Positions 11,396-24,025 of a stretch of 64,000 nt of DNA are shown here, one piece after another. Each line of letters begins with the position of its first letter. The first letter of the stretch is position 1. The translations under genes were made by a program, and so were the position numbers. The notes beneath the pieces were generated by a model, which was not told the DNA's origin, did not search any database, and saw only the letters and a list, made by a program, of their open reading frames with translations. Source of the stretch: Athripsodes cinereus. Taxonomy: Eukaryota > Arthropoda > Insecta > Trichoptera > Leptoceridae. The stretch is from NCBI GenBank assembly GCA_947579605.1, contig OX388312.1, forward strand, positions 23,955,313 to 24,019,312. Direction: 5' to 3'.

Positions 11396-12262
11396 TTACA
11401 ATCCACTGGATTGGTCTGCAACGAGTTTGGTTTTTCTTCTCCATTCGTCTCTATTCTCAGCCAGTCTTTTTAGCCCTACGTATGAGCCACAGTTCATGTC
11501 TCTCTTCAGTTGGTCCATATATGCTTCTCTTGGTCGGCCTCTGCCATTTGTCCCCTCGGTCTTACCCTCTGCGATGGCGATGAGTAGTCCTGGATGCCTG
11601 ATGTTGTGGCCAATCCAGTTAGCTCGTTGTTGGCTGATTCTCTTAAGGAGTTGCCTTTTTTCGCCTACCCTGGTTAATACTTCTTCATTTTCGACGTGCT
11701 CCGACCAATGGATCTTGAGCATGCGTCTGTAGCACCACATCTCAAAGGCCGCCAACCGTCCGCTTTCACTCTTGCTGATGGTCCATGTCTCACAACCATA
11801 AAGCAGAATGCTCCATACAAAGGCTTTAGTAAGGTTCTTCCTTACGCTTAAGTCAATATTTGGGGATTCCAATATCTTTGATTTTTTGTTAAAGGCAATC
11901 CTTGCCTGGTTTATTCTGCTTACATCGAGCGTCCATCCTGGTTTATTCTGCTGCCCAGGTACACGAATTCACTTACTTGTTTGATGCTCACTCCATTTAT
12001 GGCAATGTTCGCAGTCGCTTCCTCTCTTCCAACGACCATACATTTTGTTTTTTCTTTATTTATTTTCATGTTGTACTTTGACAACAGAATACTTTCCATT
12101 TTTCCTAAGGCTTCGTTCAGCTCCATCTCGGAGTCTGCGAGCAGTGCTATGTCGTCAGCATATCTGATCATGTCGACCTTTTTCCCATTTATTTTTACTC
12201 CTGTCCAGTTCTTCATTTCTTCTCTTAGTTCATCAATGGCTCGCTGTATATAGCAGTTAATT
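11396..12262 (-). pseudogene. non-LTR retrotransposon reverse transcriptase remnant, frameshifted
   Basis: Two adjoining minus-strand frames belong to one protein. The upstream part (about 12262-11920) carries the catalytic motif RYADDIALLADS (the YADD box), then KINKEKTKCMVVG and FVYLGSRINQDG. The downstream part (11917-11396) contains SVRKNLTKAFVWSILLYGCE, TWT, then GRGRPREAYMDQL and ENRDEWRR near the end. This YADD ... LLYGCETWT ... GRPR order is typical of RTE-like LINE proteins in insects. The frames are separated at 11910-11955 by a shift next to a repeated 'agcagaataaaccagg', so a small tandem duplication or deletion broke the gene. The endonuclease and the first half of the reverse transcriptase are missing. 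The copy is inactive. Confidence 0.8.
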
Positions 12263-12969
12263 AAGCTGTATAATTAGTTATTCAGTGATATATTGTAAAT
12301 TCAATACATAAATAAATTGATTTATATCATTCTTATAGTGTACAATTAAAATATTGTGATATATGTAGGTAATATGTATACAAACACAAGCAATATTATA
12401 TTCGATGCTTTTTATTATTGTTTCATCTATGTCAAGTTGATGGTGCGTAAAATGAATAATTTCCCAAAGTAATGCGTTTTCCACAACGATGAATAACAAA
12501 ACAGGTAGATAGATACATATAAAACATGCATAATAAAAATATACATTTGGTATTTTTTTACTGCCATCCAATAAATATGCAATTTTAAAGTAACCGTATT
12601 TATTATTTATAAATTAGGGATGCGAATCCTACATTACGTGAATGCATCGAGATCGATTTTTATCTTTTCATCGTGGCTACAAGACTGCAAGATTGCTAAC
12701 GGCCACAATATTAATTGTGAAAGGACATGTGTCAAATTTTCTGGGCTATGAATAATATCACATTCATGTTTAGAATGTCATAAGGGTTAGCATTGTGTAT
12801 ATAACAGAAACCATCGAACCTGTTTGAGGAATTGTATTACTACTTTACTATTAAACTCTCACTTCGTATCCCAAGTGAAGTAAGCAGAGAGAACGGAACG
12901 TCATGTTTTTCTTAAATATGAAGAGATGAAGGAACGAAAATAGGTACCTAATAATTTATTCACTGTGTG
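12263..12969. other. AT-rich DNA, no gene recognised
   Basis: No coding or repeat signal except 'tacctaataatt' at 12945-12956, repeated at 13170-13181 on the far side of the foldback described next. Confidence 0.5.
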
Positions 12970-13166
12970 AAAAAATAAAACAGGTGTTTTATTCTACTAA
13001 AGATTTAATTTGTGAGAGAGACGTTTTTCGTCTTATGAGGACATTGTCAATCTATGTTTATTTGTCAATCTGATATGTAATCAGATTGACAATGTCCTCA
13101 TAAGACGAAAGACGTCTCTCTCACAAATTAAATCTTTAGTAGAATAAAACACCTGTTTTATTTTTT
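12970..13166. repeat. foldback element, 84-bp arms
   Basis: Arms 12970-13053 and 13083-13166 are almost perfect inverted copies (one mismatch seen near 13025) around a 29-base loop. The tips are poly-A/poly-T followed by 'taaaacagg'. A 12-bp direct repeat (tacctaataatt) lies near both sides but is not adjacent on the left, so I cannot claim it as a target duplication. The near identity of the arms means either recent formation or gene-conversion between arms. Confidence 0.8.
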
Positions 13167-13777
13167 CGATACCTAATAATTATTGTTTCCTTTTCCTTGC
13201 ATATACTGCGAACATTCAAAATTTGTGTTGTTTCATACATCAAATCATCTGAATTCAAAAATACAGCATTGTTATTGATTTCTCTTGCTTATTTACGTAG
13301 AATTTTAGTTTATTTATGAAATTAACTAAATCACTCGTAAAAGACATAGTGGTCTTAAGAAGAATAGAATAACATTTAGAAACGATAATTTAATGAAGAG
13401 AAACAATCGAAAATTGGTCATTAAATCCATCTATAACATATTTAACATGACTATTTAGTGAGAGTTATCTGTTGTTTGAATAAAAAATACATAGGTAATG
13501 CACAGTTAATTTAGTAGCAATAGCTGGTAGGTAGGTACGCAATAATATGTTCATTTTATTTCGAATCGTACAAAACCTAGTGACCAATTTCATTCGAAAT
13601 TGCGATATATAATTTAAAAATATTAGATCATTGTATCATAACAGCATAAAGATTCATAATTAAGAAACTAACTTGAAAGACATTCTTTGCCACTTTATGT
13701 TACATACCTACCAATAATTCGCATGAAATAACTTGCGACCAGGAATAAAAATTTTATAAATATAAGAACTTACTAAC
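13167..13777. other. AT-rich DNA, no gene recognised
   Basis: No coding or repeat signal seen. Confidence 0.5.
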
Positions 13778-13868
13778 TTATTCTGGGTTTTGTGGCCGTG
13801 GTCTGGTGGGCAGAAATTCTTCCGACGTTTCATCTACAACTGTTTTTGGCATCTTCAAGGGGAGGGGG
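13778..13868 (-). mobile_element. Penelope-like terminal repeat fragment
   Basis: It shares 'tgtggccgtggtct', 'gacgtttcatctacaactgt' and 'ggcatcttcaagggg' with the Penelope end at 8809-8905 in the same order. The minus strand again carries a core like CTTGAAGA ... GATGAAAC, a decayed version of the hammerhead-like motif. There is no coding sequence. Confidence 0.5.
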
Positions 13869-13904
13869 TTTGTGTGAATGTCTAGCTGTGATAATACTTG
13901 TAAC

Positions 13905-14078
13905 CGCCAACCGCCTGGAACCGATTGCTAGCGGACTTAAGACAGAACCAACCCACTGCAACGTTCAGGAGTAAGCTGAAAACACTGCTTTTCAAGAAAA
14001 GCCATGGCGCCCTTGAGATGGTCACGGATCATTAAACAGCGCCAAATACAAATTATCTTTATTATTATTATTAACGCC
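13905..14078 (+). pseudogene. LINE C-terminus and 3' end
   Basis: The frame through ATFRSKLKTLLFKK, followed by SHGALEMVTDH and a stop near 14034, matches the C-terminal basic segment common to many non-LTR retrotransposon proteins. It ends in an (att)n tail at 14063-14077. A related 3' end ('ggcgcccttgaga', 'gttaaacggcgtc') is found reversed at 25395-25490. Confidence 0.5.
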
Positions 14079-14149
14079 TGCTGTGAAAACTCAAGGTCTT
14101 GCATTATAAATATAATCAGTCTATCAATATACTAATAATGAATAGGTAA

Positions 14150-14300
14150 TTAGTAGACTAACTGCATGTAATTAATATGTGGGTCGTCTTCTTCGTGACA
14201 ATGAAAACAAGACATTCAGATGGGTGGCATAACTTACCGATGAATTGAAGATTTTAAATATCTTATAAGTGATTTGACTGAAAGCCAGTGTGGCGCTAAG
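14150..14300 (+). repeat. dispersed repeat R, left half (split)
   Basis: Carries 'tagactaactgcatgtaat', 'gtcgtcttcttcgtg', 'gacattcagatgggtggc' and 'gatgaattgaaga'. The right half resumes at 14740, so later insertions (tRNA-like piece, LINE tail, SINE) lie within it. Confidence 0.6.
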
Positions 14301-14480
14301 GTAACGCTTTTGTCTTCAAGTCACTAGGACATTACGAGTACATCCACATCATAATATAAAATACAAAATAAATTTATACAATAGATAAAATATTATTCCT
14401 ATTATTTTATTGTTAATTGGTGAGTTAGTTGGAAGACGTCGTGCTTCTACGACGAACTCGACAATTGCACAAATTCATAC
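14288..14480 (+). repeat. tRNA-like fragment and LINE-tail-like piece inside R
   Basis: 14288-14335 ('gtgtggcgctaaggtaacgc' ...) resembles the A-box half of the tRNA-like element at 35505-35600. 14415-14475 ('gttagttggaagacgtcg', 'gaactcg') recurs at 48350-48395, where it precedes a LINE-type A-rich microsatellite. Both are short and diverged. Confidence 0.4.
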
Positions 14481-14530
14481 GTTCCTTACTATTATAGTTT
14501 GTTTTGTTTTATCATTGTTTTTTTTTATAT

Positions 14531-14704
14531 AAAAAAGATATATCTGGGTTTTGTTATAAACCCAAATACAACCTTATACACCTTTCACAGTAAGCTAAAA
14601 GCTTGTGTCGTGAAAGGGGAGTTTGCCGGCACCTGGTATCGAACCCCGGACCCCTTGTTCACAAGGCCGAGACTCTACCTCCAGGCTACCGACGAACTCA
14701 ATTG
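14531..14704 (-). mobile_element. tRNA-derived SINE, copy 3 (near full length)
   Basis: Complete family member in reverse orientation: body, B box (gatcgaacc-like, 'tatcgaacccc', 14637-14647) and A-box end ('tacctccaggctacc', 14676-14690). It lies inside repeat R, so it inserted after R. Confidence 0.8.
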
Positions 14705-14739
14705 TTTTGTGCCATAAGGATTTTTGTTATTTATAATAT

Positions 14740-14820
14740 TTTACAGGTTACTCGAAAGCTTACCGAAAAAGATGGGTTCGACCTATTCTTTATCAGGGAC
14801 TCCACTCAGCGATGTTCAAG
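14740..14820 (+). repeat. dispersed repeat R, right half
   Basis: Continues R with 'ttacaggttactcgaaagct', 'taccgaaaaagatggg' and 'gactccactcagcgatg'. Confidence 0.6.
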
Positions 14821-15150
14821 TATATTTTGTTTTTAATCCTTTTTTAATTAAAATATAATACTAAACCACCATAATTTTAAGCATAGACGTTCAAATGCCT
14901 GTCTGTAAATGTCAATTATTTGTTCTTATAAGCTCGTTTTCACAATATGTGAAATGTGCATGGTAATAATAATAATTATATTAAGATACCTTTGTTTTAA
15001 TAAAAAAATATTGGCTTGTAACTTTGTCTTCCACTAAATATAATTCCTTGAGACTATACTTTCCAGTAAACCTATGTAAATATATCCCTAGCAACTTGAA
15101 ACGATTTAGTGTTTTTTTCAAACCATTCGATTTTCTTAATATTTATATCC

Positions 15151-15235
15151 AACTAGTCGGGTAAATCAGTAAGCTAACTGCATGTAATAAAAATGCGAGT
15201 ATTCTTCCACATACTTAATGTCTTATTTGTGACGT
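15151..15235 (+). repeat. dispersed repeat R, short copy
   Basis: 'taagctaactgcatgtaata', 'attcttccacat' and 'taatgtctt' match the left half of R; the rest is absent. Confidence 0.4.
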
Positions 15236-15339
15236 TTTAAGAACTCGTGCTTTTTGTAGGATACTCAGAAATATAGAAAACGGTGGAAGACTTATTATTT
15301 GCCTTGATATGCACGTCAATTTCTTTAACACACGGCTGT

Positions 15340-15945
15340 TCTTAAGAACTTGATCCAAGTGATCAATCCACGTGGTTCTCAGACACCCGCCTCCTCTTTC
15401 AGATATGAATATACACTTTGTCATCTTTCCTTATCTATTCGTTCCACATGTTCAAGCCATCGTAACTCATTTACACGCACTCTATGTACAACACTCCTCT
15501 TGCATCTGCTCATTCTTCTAACAATCTCAGCCCTCACTATATCGAGCAACGCTTTCCCAATCATTCTTCTCAGTGATCGCATCTCCACTGTAATTATTCT
15601 AATTTCGTCTTTCTTCGACCAGGTCTATGTTTCGCTTGCATACGTAAGTGACGAAAACAGAATAGTACTGTACACTACCATGTTTGACACATCATTGCCA
15701 TTGCTGATAATGGATCGAAGTGCACCGTTCACTCTACCACCGGCCACTTTCCATCTTTCCATAATGTCCCTATCTTCCCTATCTAACAAACTTCCCAAAA
15801 TACATATTACATAATAACTTGCTCCAAACATTTAGGTATTACCAACTTTTATTTTGCGATCGTTCTTTTGTTCTCTCTTTCAAACACCAACACTTTCGTC
15901 TTTGTAACATTCATTTTAAAACTATTCAAACTGCGGCTATCATAC
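15340..15945 (-). pseudogene. RTE-like LINE remnant, C-terminal half
   Basis: The minus strand, with several stops and shifts, contains TKVLVFER (palm/thumb region), ATYASETQTWSKKDE, VEMRSLRRMIGKA, CKRSVVHRVRVNELRW and EHVERIDKER. The same block order is found at 25770-26480 (minus) and 34080-34450 (plus), so all three are one family. Frames are broken and no catalytic box remains. Confidence 0.7.
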
Positions 15946-18364
15946 ACACTCGTAAAAATCTCTTACTTAATAGATTTTTGAATTTGAATAAATAATGATT
16001 TACGTATCAGTCTGGTATCTGACGTTAACTTCATAAATGTAAAATGAATAACAATATTAGAACTGCGTCCCACGCACGTTATTAAATTGTCAAACTATTG
16101 TCGCACAAAGAGAATTTAAAAGCCTACCACACGTTTGTTACACACATTATAAATGTTTACAACGTACAATGTATATAATTATTTCTCTTATTAATTTATT
16201 CATTGTCTGTACAAAGTATTATAAACTAACGGAATAATGAAAACAATAATAGTATTAGGTACTGCAATCATTGTGTAAGTACGTGTATAATAATCTAAGT
16301 ATGTAGTCATTTACTCTATAACAATAAATAATAAAAAAGACAGACGACTCTTGAATGAAAGTTTTGGATTCTAAGTATTATTATTATCGAGTTGTAGTAA
16401 CGTTCAGCTTACAAATTTGGAGTGACCATGTTATAAATGTGGAAAAAATACGAATAATTTTGACGAAGGTTATAATAGTTTTTAACAGTACATCTACACA
16501 TTCGCCAACATACACGAAAATACACATTTGTAAAGGTCTTCGTGCATCGTCGCCTTGCATCGTGCATTATATTCAGTTTTCAGTTTTTTAGACACGTTAA
16601 AGAGATACACACATAAATCATCTCTTTGGCTCTGTATCTCATTAATTGAGTTCTCGAATACCCCCACTCCAATATATTTCCACAATGGCGAATATGTATA
16701 GACGTGCCGTTAGAAATTTTCTGTGTCGGTGCACAAATACTTTAATTTTAACCCCTTACCAATCCATTGACAGAATTTAAAATGCGTCAAGATGATGGTG
16801 ATGTCTCTAAAAAAATAGATATTTAATAAATAAATCGATTTAAAGGAAAAACGCGTGCAGTTATTTCAATTTCTTGCATGAAAGATCTAAGTGATGTCTG
16901 TTTCAAATTCAACTGGATATTTTTTTAGGTTGAAAATAATGCAATATAATTTCGGTAAAAATGCAAATCTAAGTAGGTATTCAAACACCTTTCATTTACT
17001 AGTGCAGATTCTATACCACCTTATTCATATAAGTATCATATACATACGTTACTGAGTAAAAACCTACAGAAATACATATTTGATAAAAATATATTTTAGT
17101 ATATGGTCACCTCACAAAAAACGTCATTGTATTCATGAAATCATGAATGAAGAACACATATGTATACATTATAATGTAACTATTGTTAATGTATATATGT
17201 GAAGGTATTCTTACCAACATTAATGCTATTAAATTATTATTACTTAAGCGACAGTTGATGAACCAGCGACAAGTAGGTAGTTGGTTTCACTTACACACTC
17301 ATTTACATTGTTATTAAACAATACAACATTTCTCATAACCTTTTGTATGTATTTTACGTGTAGGAATTCCTATAGTAGGTGAATGGAATTATTTGAATGA
17401 ACATCTGCTTGCGATGAGGGCAGCTCAAATAAATCCTAAATCAAGTCTTAATAATAATTATTATATACGACATCTTTCACAAATAGAGTAGTCAACGCCT
17501 ATTTGCTAATTAACATACGAGTCGTCTTCGTACCATAAAAATATGATATTGCAATCAATCACATACATGTAATAATATGCTATTTATCAGTTTAGCGACA
17601 ACGTAAGGTATTATTATAGATAAGGCTCTCAAATTTTTTCTTCCAAAATGTCTGGCCAATGGTAACTACATCCTTTTCAATTACCTAGACTCGAAGAATG
17701 GATACTGATATATGATGAGAATGGACGATTTTTTCGTCGCCATTTAATGAAGTAGTCATTTCAAGGGCTTGGAAAGCTCTATTGTAAGAGTAATGTTTTC
17801 AGTTTGCTCTTGAATATATCGTCTTTGTTTGTGCCATGCAAATGTACATTGATAAACATATGTATTCATTCAAAATATTCATGAACGGCACCCACGTTTT
17901 GTAATTTTTTAATCACTTTCGCCCGCTATGTGTTGTAGATAGGTGAAATTGTTTTTTCGCCTCTGCTACACATTGCAGGACACTAGATTATTATTATTGT
18001 TCTCTTAAAACTTACTTGGCACATCATCACAGTTTTCGGCCTATTAGATAGAACAAGACAGCAATTCTCAGATACGCTCGGGCATATCACATGTTTGGAC
18101 AATAGAAACGGTGAGTGTAACACAGAATAGATTTAATTTGCAAAGTTGTCTTCATAATACATAAAAACTTCGCAATTTTATTTTGTAATCACATACCCAA
18201 ACAATGAAGATTGTAGGACTTCTAAGAATGGTTTAAACTAGTATTTACTCAGGAGTGATGTTTTCGCGTGGTGGCTGCTACAGAGAACGCCTGCACACCT
18301 GAGATATATTTTTTAGGAAAGACACTCCTATCTGAAACACTTAGGTACACTTAGGCGTCTGGAC
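15946..18364. other. AT-rich DNA, no gene recognised
   Basis: 17490-17545 has weak resemblance to the left half of repeat R ('tcgtcttcgtaccataaaaa'). No other signal. Confidence 0.4.
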
Positions 18365-18862
18365 TCACCATCAGGACAAAATGTCGCTTGTTCAATGCGT
18401 GCATCATCCCAATCCTTCTATATGGTTGTGAGTCTTGGCACTTAACCAAGGCTCAAGAGCGAAAGATATTTAGCTTTGAAAACAAATGTCTTAGAAGGAT
18501 TTTGGATGTCAAATGGTATGAACATGTTACAAATTAATGATGCTGTGCGCCGGCGCACCCAGCAGAGACCTGTAATCTCCGTAATACAGGAGAGACGATG
18601 GTCCTGGCTGGGACATGTTTTAAGAATGCCTAATGATAGTTGGCCAAAAAGAGCACTGTTCTTCCGTCCACAGGGTTTCCGTCGGCCCGGGCGTCCCTCT
18701 TTCACAACACACCGTTCCTATGACAACGATATCAGAGCGCAAGAAATGTCGTAGAAAGAGGTGACGCAATTGGCATAGAGACGCTCTGAATGGAGGAGGG
18801 TGGTTTCTGCCCTGTGCTCCCGAGAGGAGCGTTGAGGGCGATGATGATGATGATGATGACAT
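18365..18862 (+). pseudogene. LINE C-terminal remnant with (gat)n tail
   Basis: One frame reads TKCRLFNACIIPILLYGCES followed by WHLTKAQERKIFSFENKC; after a +1 shift near 18530 another reads DAVRRRTQQRPVISVIQERR, WSWLGHVLRMPNDSWPK and GFRRPGRPSF. LLYGCESW, WLGHVLRM and GRP are the hallmark order of an insect LINE protein C-terminus. The element ends in (gat)n at 18840-18858. It is 5'-truncated and frameshifted, and belongs to a family different from the 15340 copy. Confidence 0.75.
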
Positions 18863-19688
18863 TAAATTGACCCGTATTAACTATAATAGTTACCTCCATA
18901 CCTATATTTCTGTTTTAAAATTCTATACACCTACCTACAAATTAAATCTGGGTCGAAAACATGAAATTATGTATTTAACCCAGATTCAAATAATATTACA
19001 ACAGGCATAGTTTCATTTGAGTACCTACTGACAGGTGAAATAATTGAAGAGGTTTTTAACATATAAAGCTTTTTTGACAACAATAATTAATTATAATTCA
19101 TAACTGACATGTATCGACAGTTATAGTTAAAAATGAAAGTTTATAGAACATTTGATAGAATAATAATATGGTGTTTAATTGGTGACACAAATTGTCAAAA
19201 CTTAATAGCTTATATTCTATTAAAGTGTCGGAAATATTAAAGAGGTAAAACACACAGATATATACCTAATATGCAAATTAAAGTGATAATGAAATAGGTA
19301 AGCGCATTCATATTTCACTTCTTCCAAAAGATTTCCAACGGCTGAAATAACTCATACAACATAATTATCATTTGTGGTAAACGTGCAGTTTTGTCACTGT
19401 TATAAGTATTTTATTTTTGATAATTTCACATGATCTTCCACCAAGTAACGTTGAAAACATTGATGTTATTTTCACATTTGCGTAAGCAATGATCATAAGA
19501 TCAGCAAACCTCTTATCTGCACGACCCGCAGACTGTGCAAGCTCATTTTAGTATGAAAGAAAAAAAATGTGTTCTGATGTACACGAATCAGCTAAGGCTG
19601 GTTTAAGTTCAGTGAACCAACAATACGTTCTCCAATAACATCAATTCCTATTTCGTACCATTATATTCCACATCTGCTGACTGAAATT
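18863..19688. other. AT-rich DNA, no gene recognised
   Basis: No coding or repeat signal seen. Confidence 0.5.
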
Positions 19689-19825
19689 GAAATACAACCT
19701 TAAACACTTTTCACAGTAAGCTTAAAGCTTTTTTCAAAAAAATTGAATTTGTCGACACCTTGGATCGAACCGCGAACCTCATGTTCATGAGGCCGAAACT
19801 CTACCTCTAAGCTACCGACGAACTC
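19689..19825 (-). mobile_element. tRNA-derived SINE, copy 4 (diverged)
   Basis: Same family, reversed: 'tacaaccttaaac', 'cacagtaagctt', B box region 'gatcgaaccgcg' and A-box end 'tacctctaagctacc'. It has more substitutions than the other copies and a poly-A insertion in the middle, so it is probably one of the oldest. Confidence 0.7.
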
Positions 19826-21029
19826 TTCTCGAACATAAATCATCTATCACCAACCATCTAAATGTTTAGACTCTCATACTGTGCTTCCGAGAGCATCACC
19901 AAAGGACGAAAAAAAAACAATTAATTTAACTACATATTTTCAAAAATATATCCGAATAAAAAATACAAAACAAAATTTGGTGATTTATGAAGGCATATAA
20001 AAATATAATTCATTCATAATCAAAACGTGAGAATGGTATCAGAAATCGCCTGAAGCTTTTTTTATTTTTGAATGAAAAGTTTTGCTATTGATTCAGCGTT
20101 TTTTTTTATCGTGAAGCTGTCAATTTATTAGGTAGGCACTTTCGAATAACTCCTTAGGCTGACGACACGTGTAATAAACATTGTTGAAATTTTACCGAGA
20201 AAAATTCAAAGACGTCAATTGCTATAGGTATATTTTTTAAATGTTGATTTATTTTTGTTCCCATACTGTTACATAAGAATCAAAATTGAAGATGGCAGAC
20301 AGCTGCTATTTTATCAAATTAATTGACAGACTGATAATGTTTCGGAAGGTAGTTAGATTTGAGGATCCATTTCCGCTGCAGACTACTTACAAATTCCATC
20401 GACGTACAATTAATTATCAATTTAAATATTCAGTTTTTTTTTATTATATAGGTAAGTGGGTACATTGAGATTGTAATCATGAAACTAGAGACTTACATTC
20501 CATAATGTCAAAGCACTCACACAAAATGAGCTAACGACAGGGCAGTTGGGTATGAAATTTGATTATCCGACTAGTTTGACGTTCGTTTTATCGTATGACG
20601 CTGAACTGAGTTTGTACTATTTTTTTATTAATAGTTGTACAGTGATATACGAAGGTACTTTATTCTATCATTCGTATAATGTAGGTAACAAAGGCTCGTT
20701 AAATCCAACATTTGGTCTTCCATCACGTATCTTGTGCTTGTATTTTAATCTGTTTCGTTCGAACGTGTCAATTGCAGAGATACCGACGTGAACGATCTCT
20801 ATGTGTACAAAAAAATATATAAATCTTTAATTATTATTCTGATTCAGATATTGCCCTAGAAATAGAAACAGGTACTTGGAATCTATACCTCAAGTAATAA
20901 ATAAACTTATTCAAATAAAATAAAAAAATAAATTTATTTTATAATCACATGACAGTCCAAGGATTAAATGGCAAGTCAATACTAACCAGATTCTATAGGG
21001 CGGACAGGTGTTTAGCACATTAAATTATT
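19826..21029. other. AT-rich DNA, no gene recognised
   Basis: Two frames of 60-81 codons (20286-20468 and 20546-20791, plus) have no recognisable motifs and are not supported as genes. Confidence 0.45.
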
Positions 21030-21165
21030 ATTCACGACCATGCACGAAGAATCGTATGACAGTGACTAAAGCGCAAAAGTGTATTCAAGATTAGGAAAAA
21101 GTGACGCTCGATCCATTTTGCCTGCCCCGAAAGAGTAACGGCTTGATGATGATGATTATAGATTA
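21030..21165 (+). pseudogene. LINE 3' end fragment
   Basis: 'catgcacgaagaatcgtatg', 'acagtgactaaagcg', 'tattcaagattaggaaaaag' and 'tcgatccattttgcctgccc' align in order with 49455-49560. A (gat)n tail follows at 21144-21155. Only the last codons and the 3' end of the element remain. Confidence 0.55.
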
Positions 21166-22790
21166 TTACACTAGTAGTAATCGCTATCTAAAAGAAACGA
21201 GCCAACATTCCGTCCGATACAAATTTGTTAGGTTGAAATACTTGGGAAAAAGAAATATTATAATTTTTGAAGAATTCTTTCATATTATCTGTAACATACC
21301 TGAGTTATGTATAAATAAATAAGATACCTAATTTATTATAATAACAATCAGGAATATTTTCAATCGATGCAAGTTTTCGTAGACGGTATTAGTTTCGATA
21401 ACAAACTTTAACTTAAACTTCTAATAACGTACAGTTAATCGTTTATTCGGGATATATTATAACACAATTAATGCAGATGTAATGGTAAATATTTTCTCAT
21501 CGATTAAGTTTTAAAAAAATACCATTTAATATTCACAAGTGGATTACCATTTAATATTCACAAGTGGAACTCATCATAAGAAACAATATAATTAAAAACA
21601 ATAGAAAATGAAATAACTTAAAATTTACGCTCGACTGATTTAAAGAAAACTGAAAAACTTATCAAAAGTTTTAACGGAAGAAGTTCAAAATACAATTCAA
21701 GGAAATAACAATAATAATATAATTCTCAGTTGACGAAGTTTTTGTTCCGAAATTGTCGCCTAATAAGAATAATAATAATAATGATGAAAAAAAACGAGAA
21801 AATAAAATCAAATAAATTCTGTTCGTTACGTAACAAAATAATAATATTCAAATACGCCTGCAGAACAAAATCAATCATGACTCCTACTCCAGTACCGTAC
21901 ATACATTTGGAATAAACATTGTACCTACTGTTATTTTTATTCTTTAGAATCAATACACGGAGAGTGATATAAAAAAATAATATGGTTTAGGGGTTTTGTG
22001 CTCAATGCATCGTTTATTTTCATCGTTATGAAGAAATTAAGAATTGATTATTGACAATAAGAAAACTTATTTTGACAATTTCGCTTTAGAAAAGTGGAGG
22101 AGTTCAAGGCAAGGCTATATATCCTATTGTTATGAAAGTGTTATTTATTTATTTATATTATTCTTTTTCAACATCATCATGCACATAAAAAATCAACAAA
22201 GCAGTTACATAACATAAAAAAATAATGTGATGATATGCAGTGGCGAGATTATCACTTTATAGTGATTTCTTCCTTCTTACCACGTGTTTACGATTCTTCA
22301 ATGGGCCCTTGCGGTTGTTTTTCCACAAACAGCAGACACATCTTGACGAATTTATTATTAAAAAAGTTCAAGAGCAAAAATACGAAACGGATATCTTTGG
22401 GGATAATAATCTTCTGTTTAATATTTTTTAAACAAAATACGAATAAATTGTCTTAAGTACTAAATACGATTTTAAAATTAATTTACTGAAAGATGGAGGC
22501 GAAGTTTCATTGTTTCGATAAACTACAGTGCAGCAATCGAGAATACGATTATTTCTGTATTCATTGTTAGATATTTGTGAAAAATGGATCGCCTTTACAT
22601 GTACCTAAACCCCTCAGATATAAATGATCTTTTGTTCTAGTCCAAAATATAAAACGTCTGAATAATTCAACCTTATTGTTTTATAACAATACTATGATTT
22701 AAAATTAGCATGCAGCCTGGAACATAATATGATTCAACCACTTCCTCCTCATGAAAAGAGGTAGCCGTGAGGTAAATAAGTTCATAAATT
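21166..22790. other. AT-rich DNA, one short tandem duplication, no gene recognised
   Basis: A 25-bp unit (accatttaatattcacaagt plus five bases) is repeated head to tail at 21521-21570. A 63-codon frame at 22240-22431 (MARLSLYSDFFLL...) has balanced composition but no family I recognise. Confidence 0.45.
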
Positions 22791-23018
22791 TAATTTTATT
22801 AAATAAAATATAAAAATATATTATTGAGCACTGTTTAATCTCGACTTTGTTAGGTTAGATACCGAACGTTTTCGCCTATACTTGTAGGCATCTGTTTTTC
22901 CACCAGTTTCCCTGAAGATGCCTACAAGTATAGGCGAAAACGTTCGGTATCTAACCTTACAAAGTGGAGATTAAACAGTGCTCAATAATATATTTTTATA
23001 TTTTATTTAATAAAATTA
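22791..23018. repeat. inverted repeat of Penelope-type terminal repeats, 102-bp arms
   Basis: Arms 22791-22892 and 22917-23018 are nearly perfect inverted copies with a 24-base centre. The inner part of the right arm reads CTGAAGA, then a hairpin gccta/taggc, then GAAAACG, the same catalytic-core order as at 8862-8905. I therefore interpret this as two head-to-head terminal repeats of a Penelope-like element with everything else lost, although a generic foldback element is possible. Confidence 0.6.
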
Positions 23019-24025
23019 AAAATGGATTTCCATAGCGTAAACACAAAAACTCTTAAATTATTCATAAATTTATATTATTACAAAATCTTCTGGGGTCCCC
23101 AGAATAGAATATGTCTCCCATTTATTTCAGTAAGTTTTAAAGTGTCTTGAAAAAAGCAGGTATATGTAAAAATTCACGTAAGCTACCTGCCCACCAGGAA
23201 AACCCCCAAATTGATGAAAGATCAGCCGGGCTTCCACATCGCAAGAAAACCTTCCTACAGACTTTTGGGTCTAACGAAAGCTTCAGAAGAAAAAAAAAAG
23301 AATAAAATGGTGTTACTTTAAGTTTAACATTTACTTATATTTGCTAGCTCATAGTGAAAAGTCGTGATGGTAAAGATGAATGGGTATAATAATAACAAAT
23401 CGATGAATTTGAAACGTATCTACAAATCGTTTGAATCGCAACCGTATCGAGTTTATTCGAATGACACATTTCCGATTGTGATGAAGGTTGATACAAAAAT
23501 AAATCAGTTGAACAAAAAAATCAGATAGACAAATAAATTAGCACGTGACAGAATAATACTCATTCAGTTATTGATGAGGATAGAAGAATTGAATACCGAT
23601 TTTTATATTAAAAGTAATTATTTATTTATCTCATTATTAAAAAAGTCGTGGTATTATCTATTATATGGATAACTTGTACATACACAATCGTTTTGAAAGT
23701 ATGTCTTGACAAGAAAAGTATCAAAAAATAAGACATATAATATGTTTTCTTAATATTCCATGCGAGATGGACAGACAATAGTAGGAGAAATGAAGACTAT
23801 AGCATGGCGTGTTAAATACAATGAACAACTTTGCTCTATCGTGTTGTGTGAGTAAATGGATAGTATATAGGTCCCGACCTTCAGAATTAAGGAAAAGAAC
23901 GCACAAAAAAGAAAACAAGTTTACTATTGGTACTGAAAAGAAATCAAAGTTTTAATTTCATATTTTTTACAAGTACATATCCTGTTGAACGAATAATGTA
24001 AAGACGGTACTATTTACAAGGATCG
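23019..24025. other. AT-rich DNA, no gene recognised
   Basis: No coding or repeat signal seen. Confidence 0.5.

Noticed and set aside
12945..13181. 12-bp repeat tacctaataatt as target duplication of the foldback
   Set aside because: It is 13 bases from the left arm and 3 from the right, so it is not adjacent; 'tacctaataa' is also a common word in this DNA.
22240..22431. 63-codon frame (MARLSLYSDFFLL...) as an exon
   Set aside because: Two overlapping frames on the same strand are equally open, there is no clear splice context, and no family is recognised.
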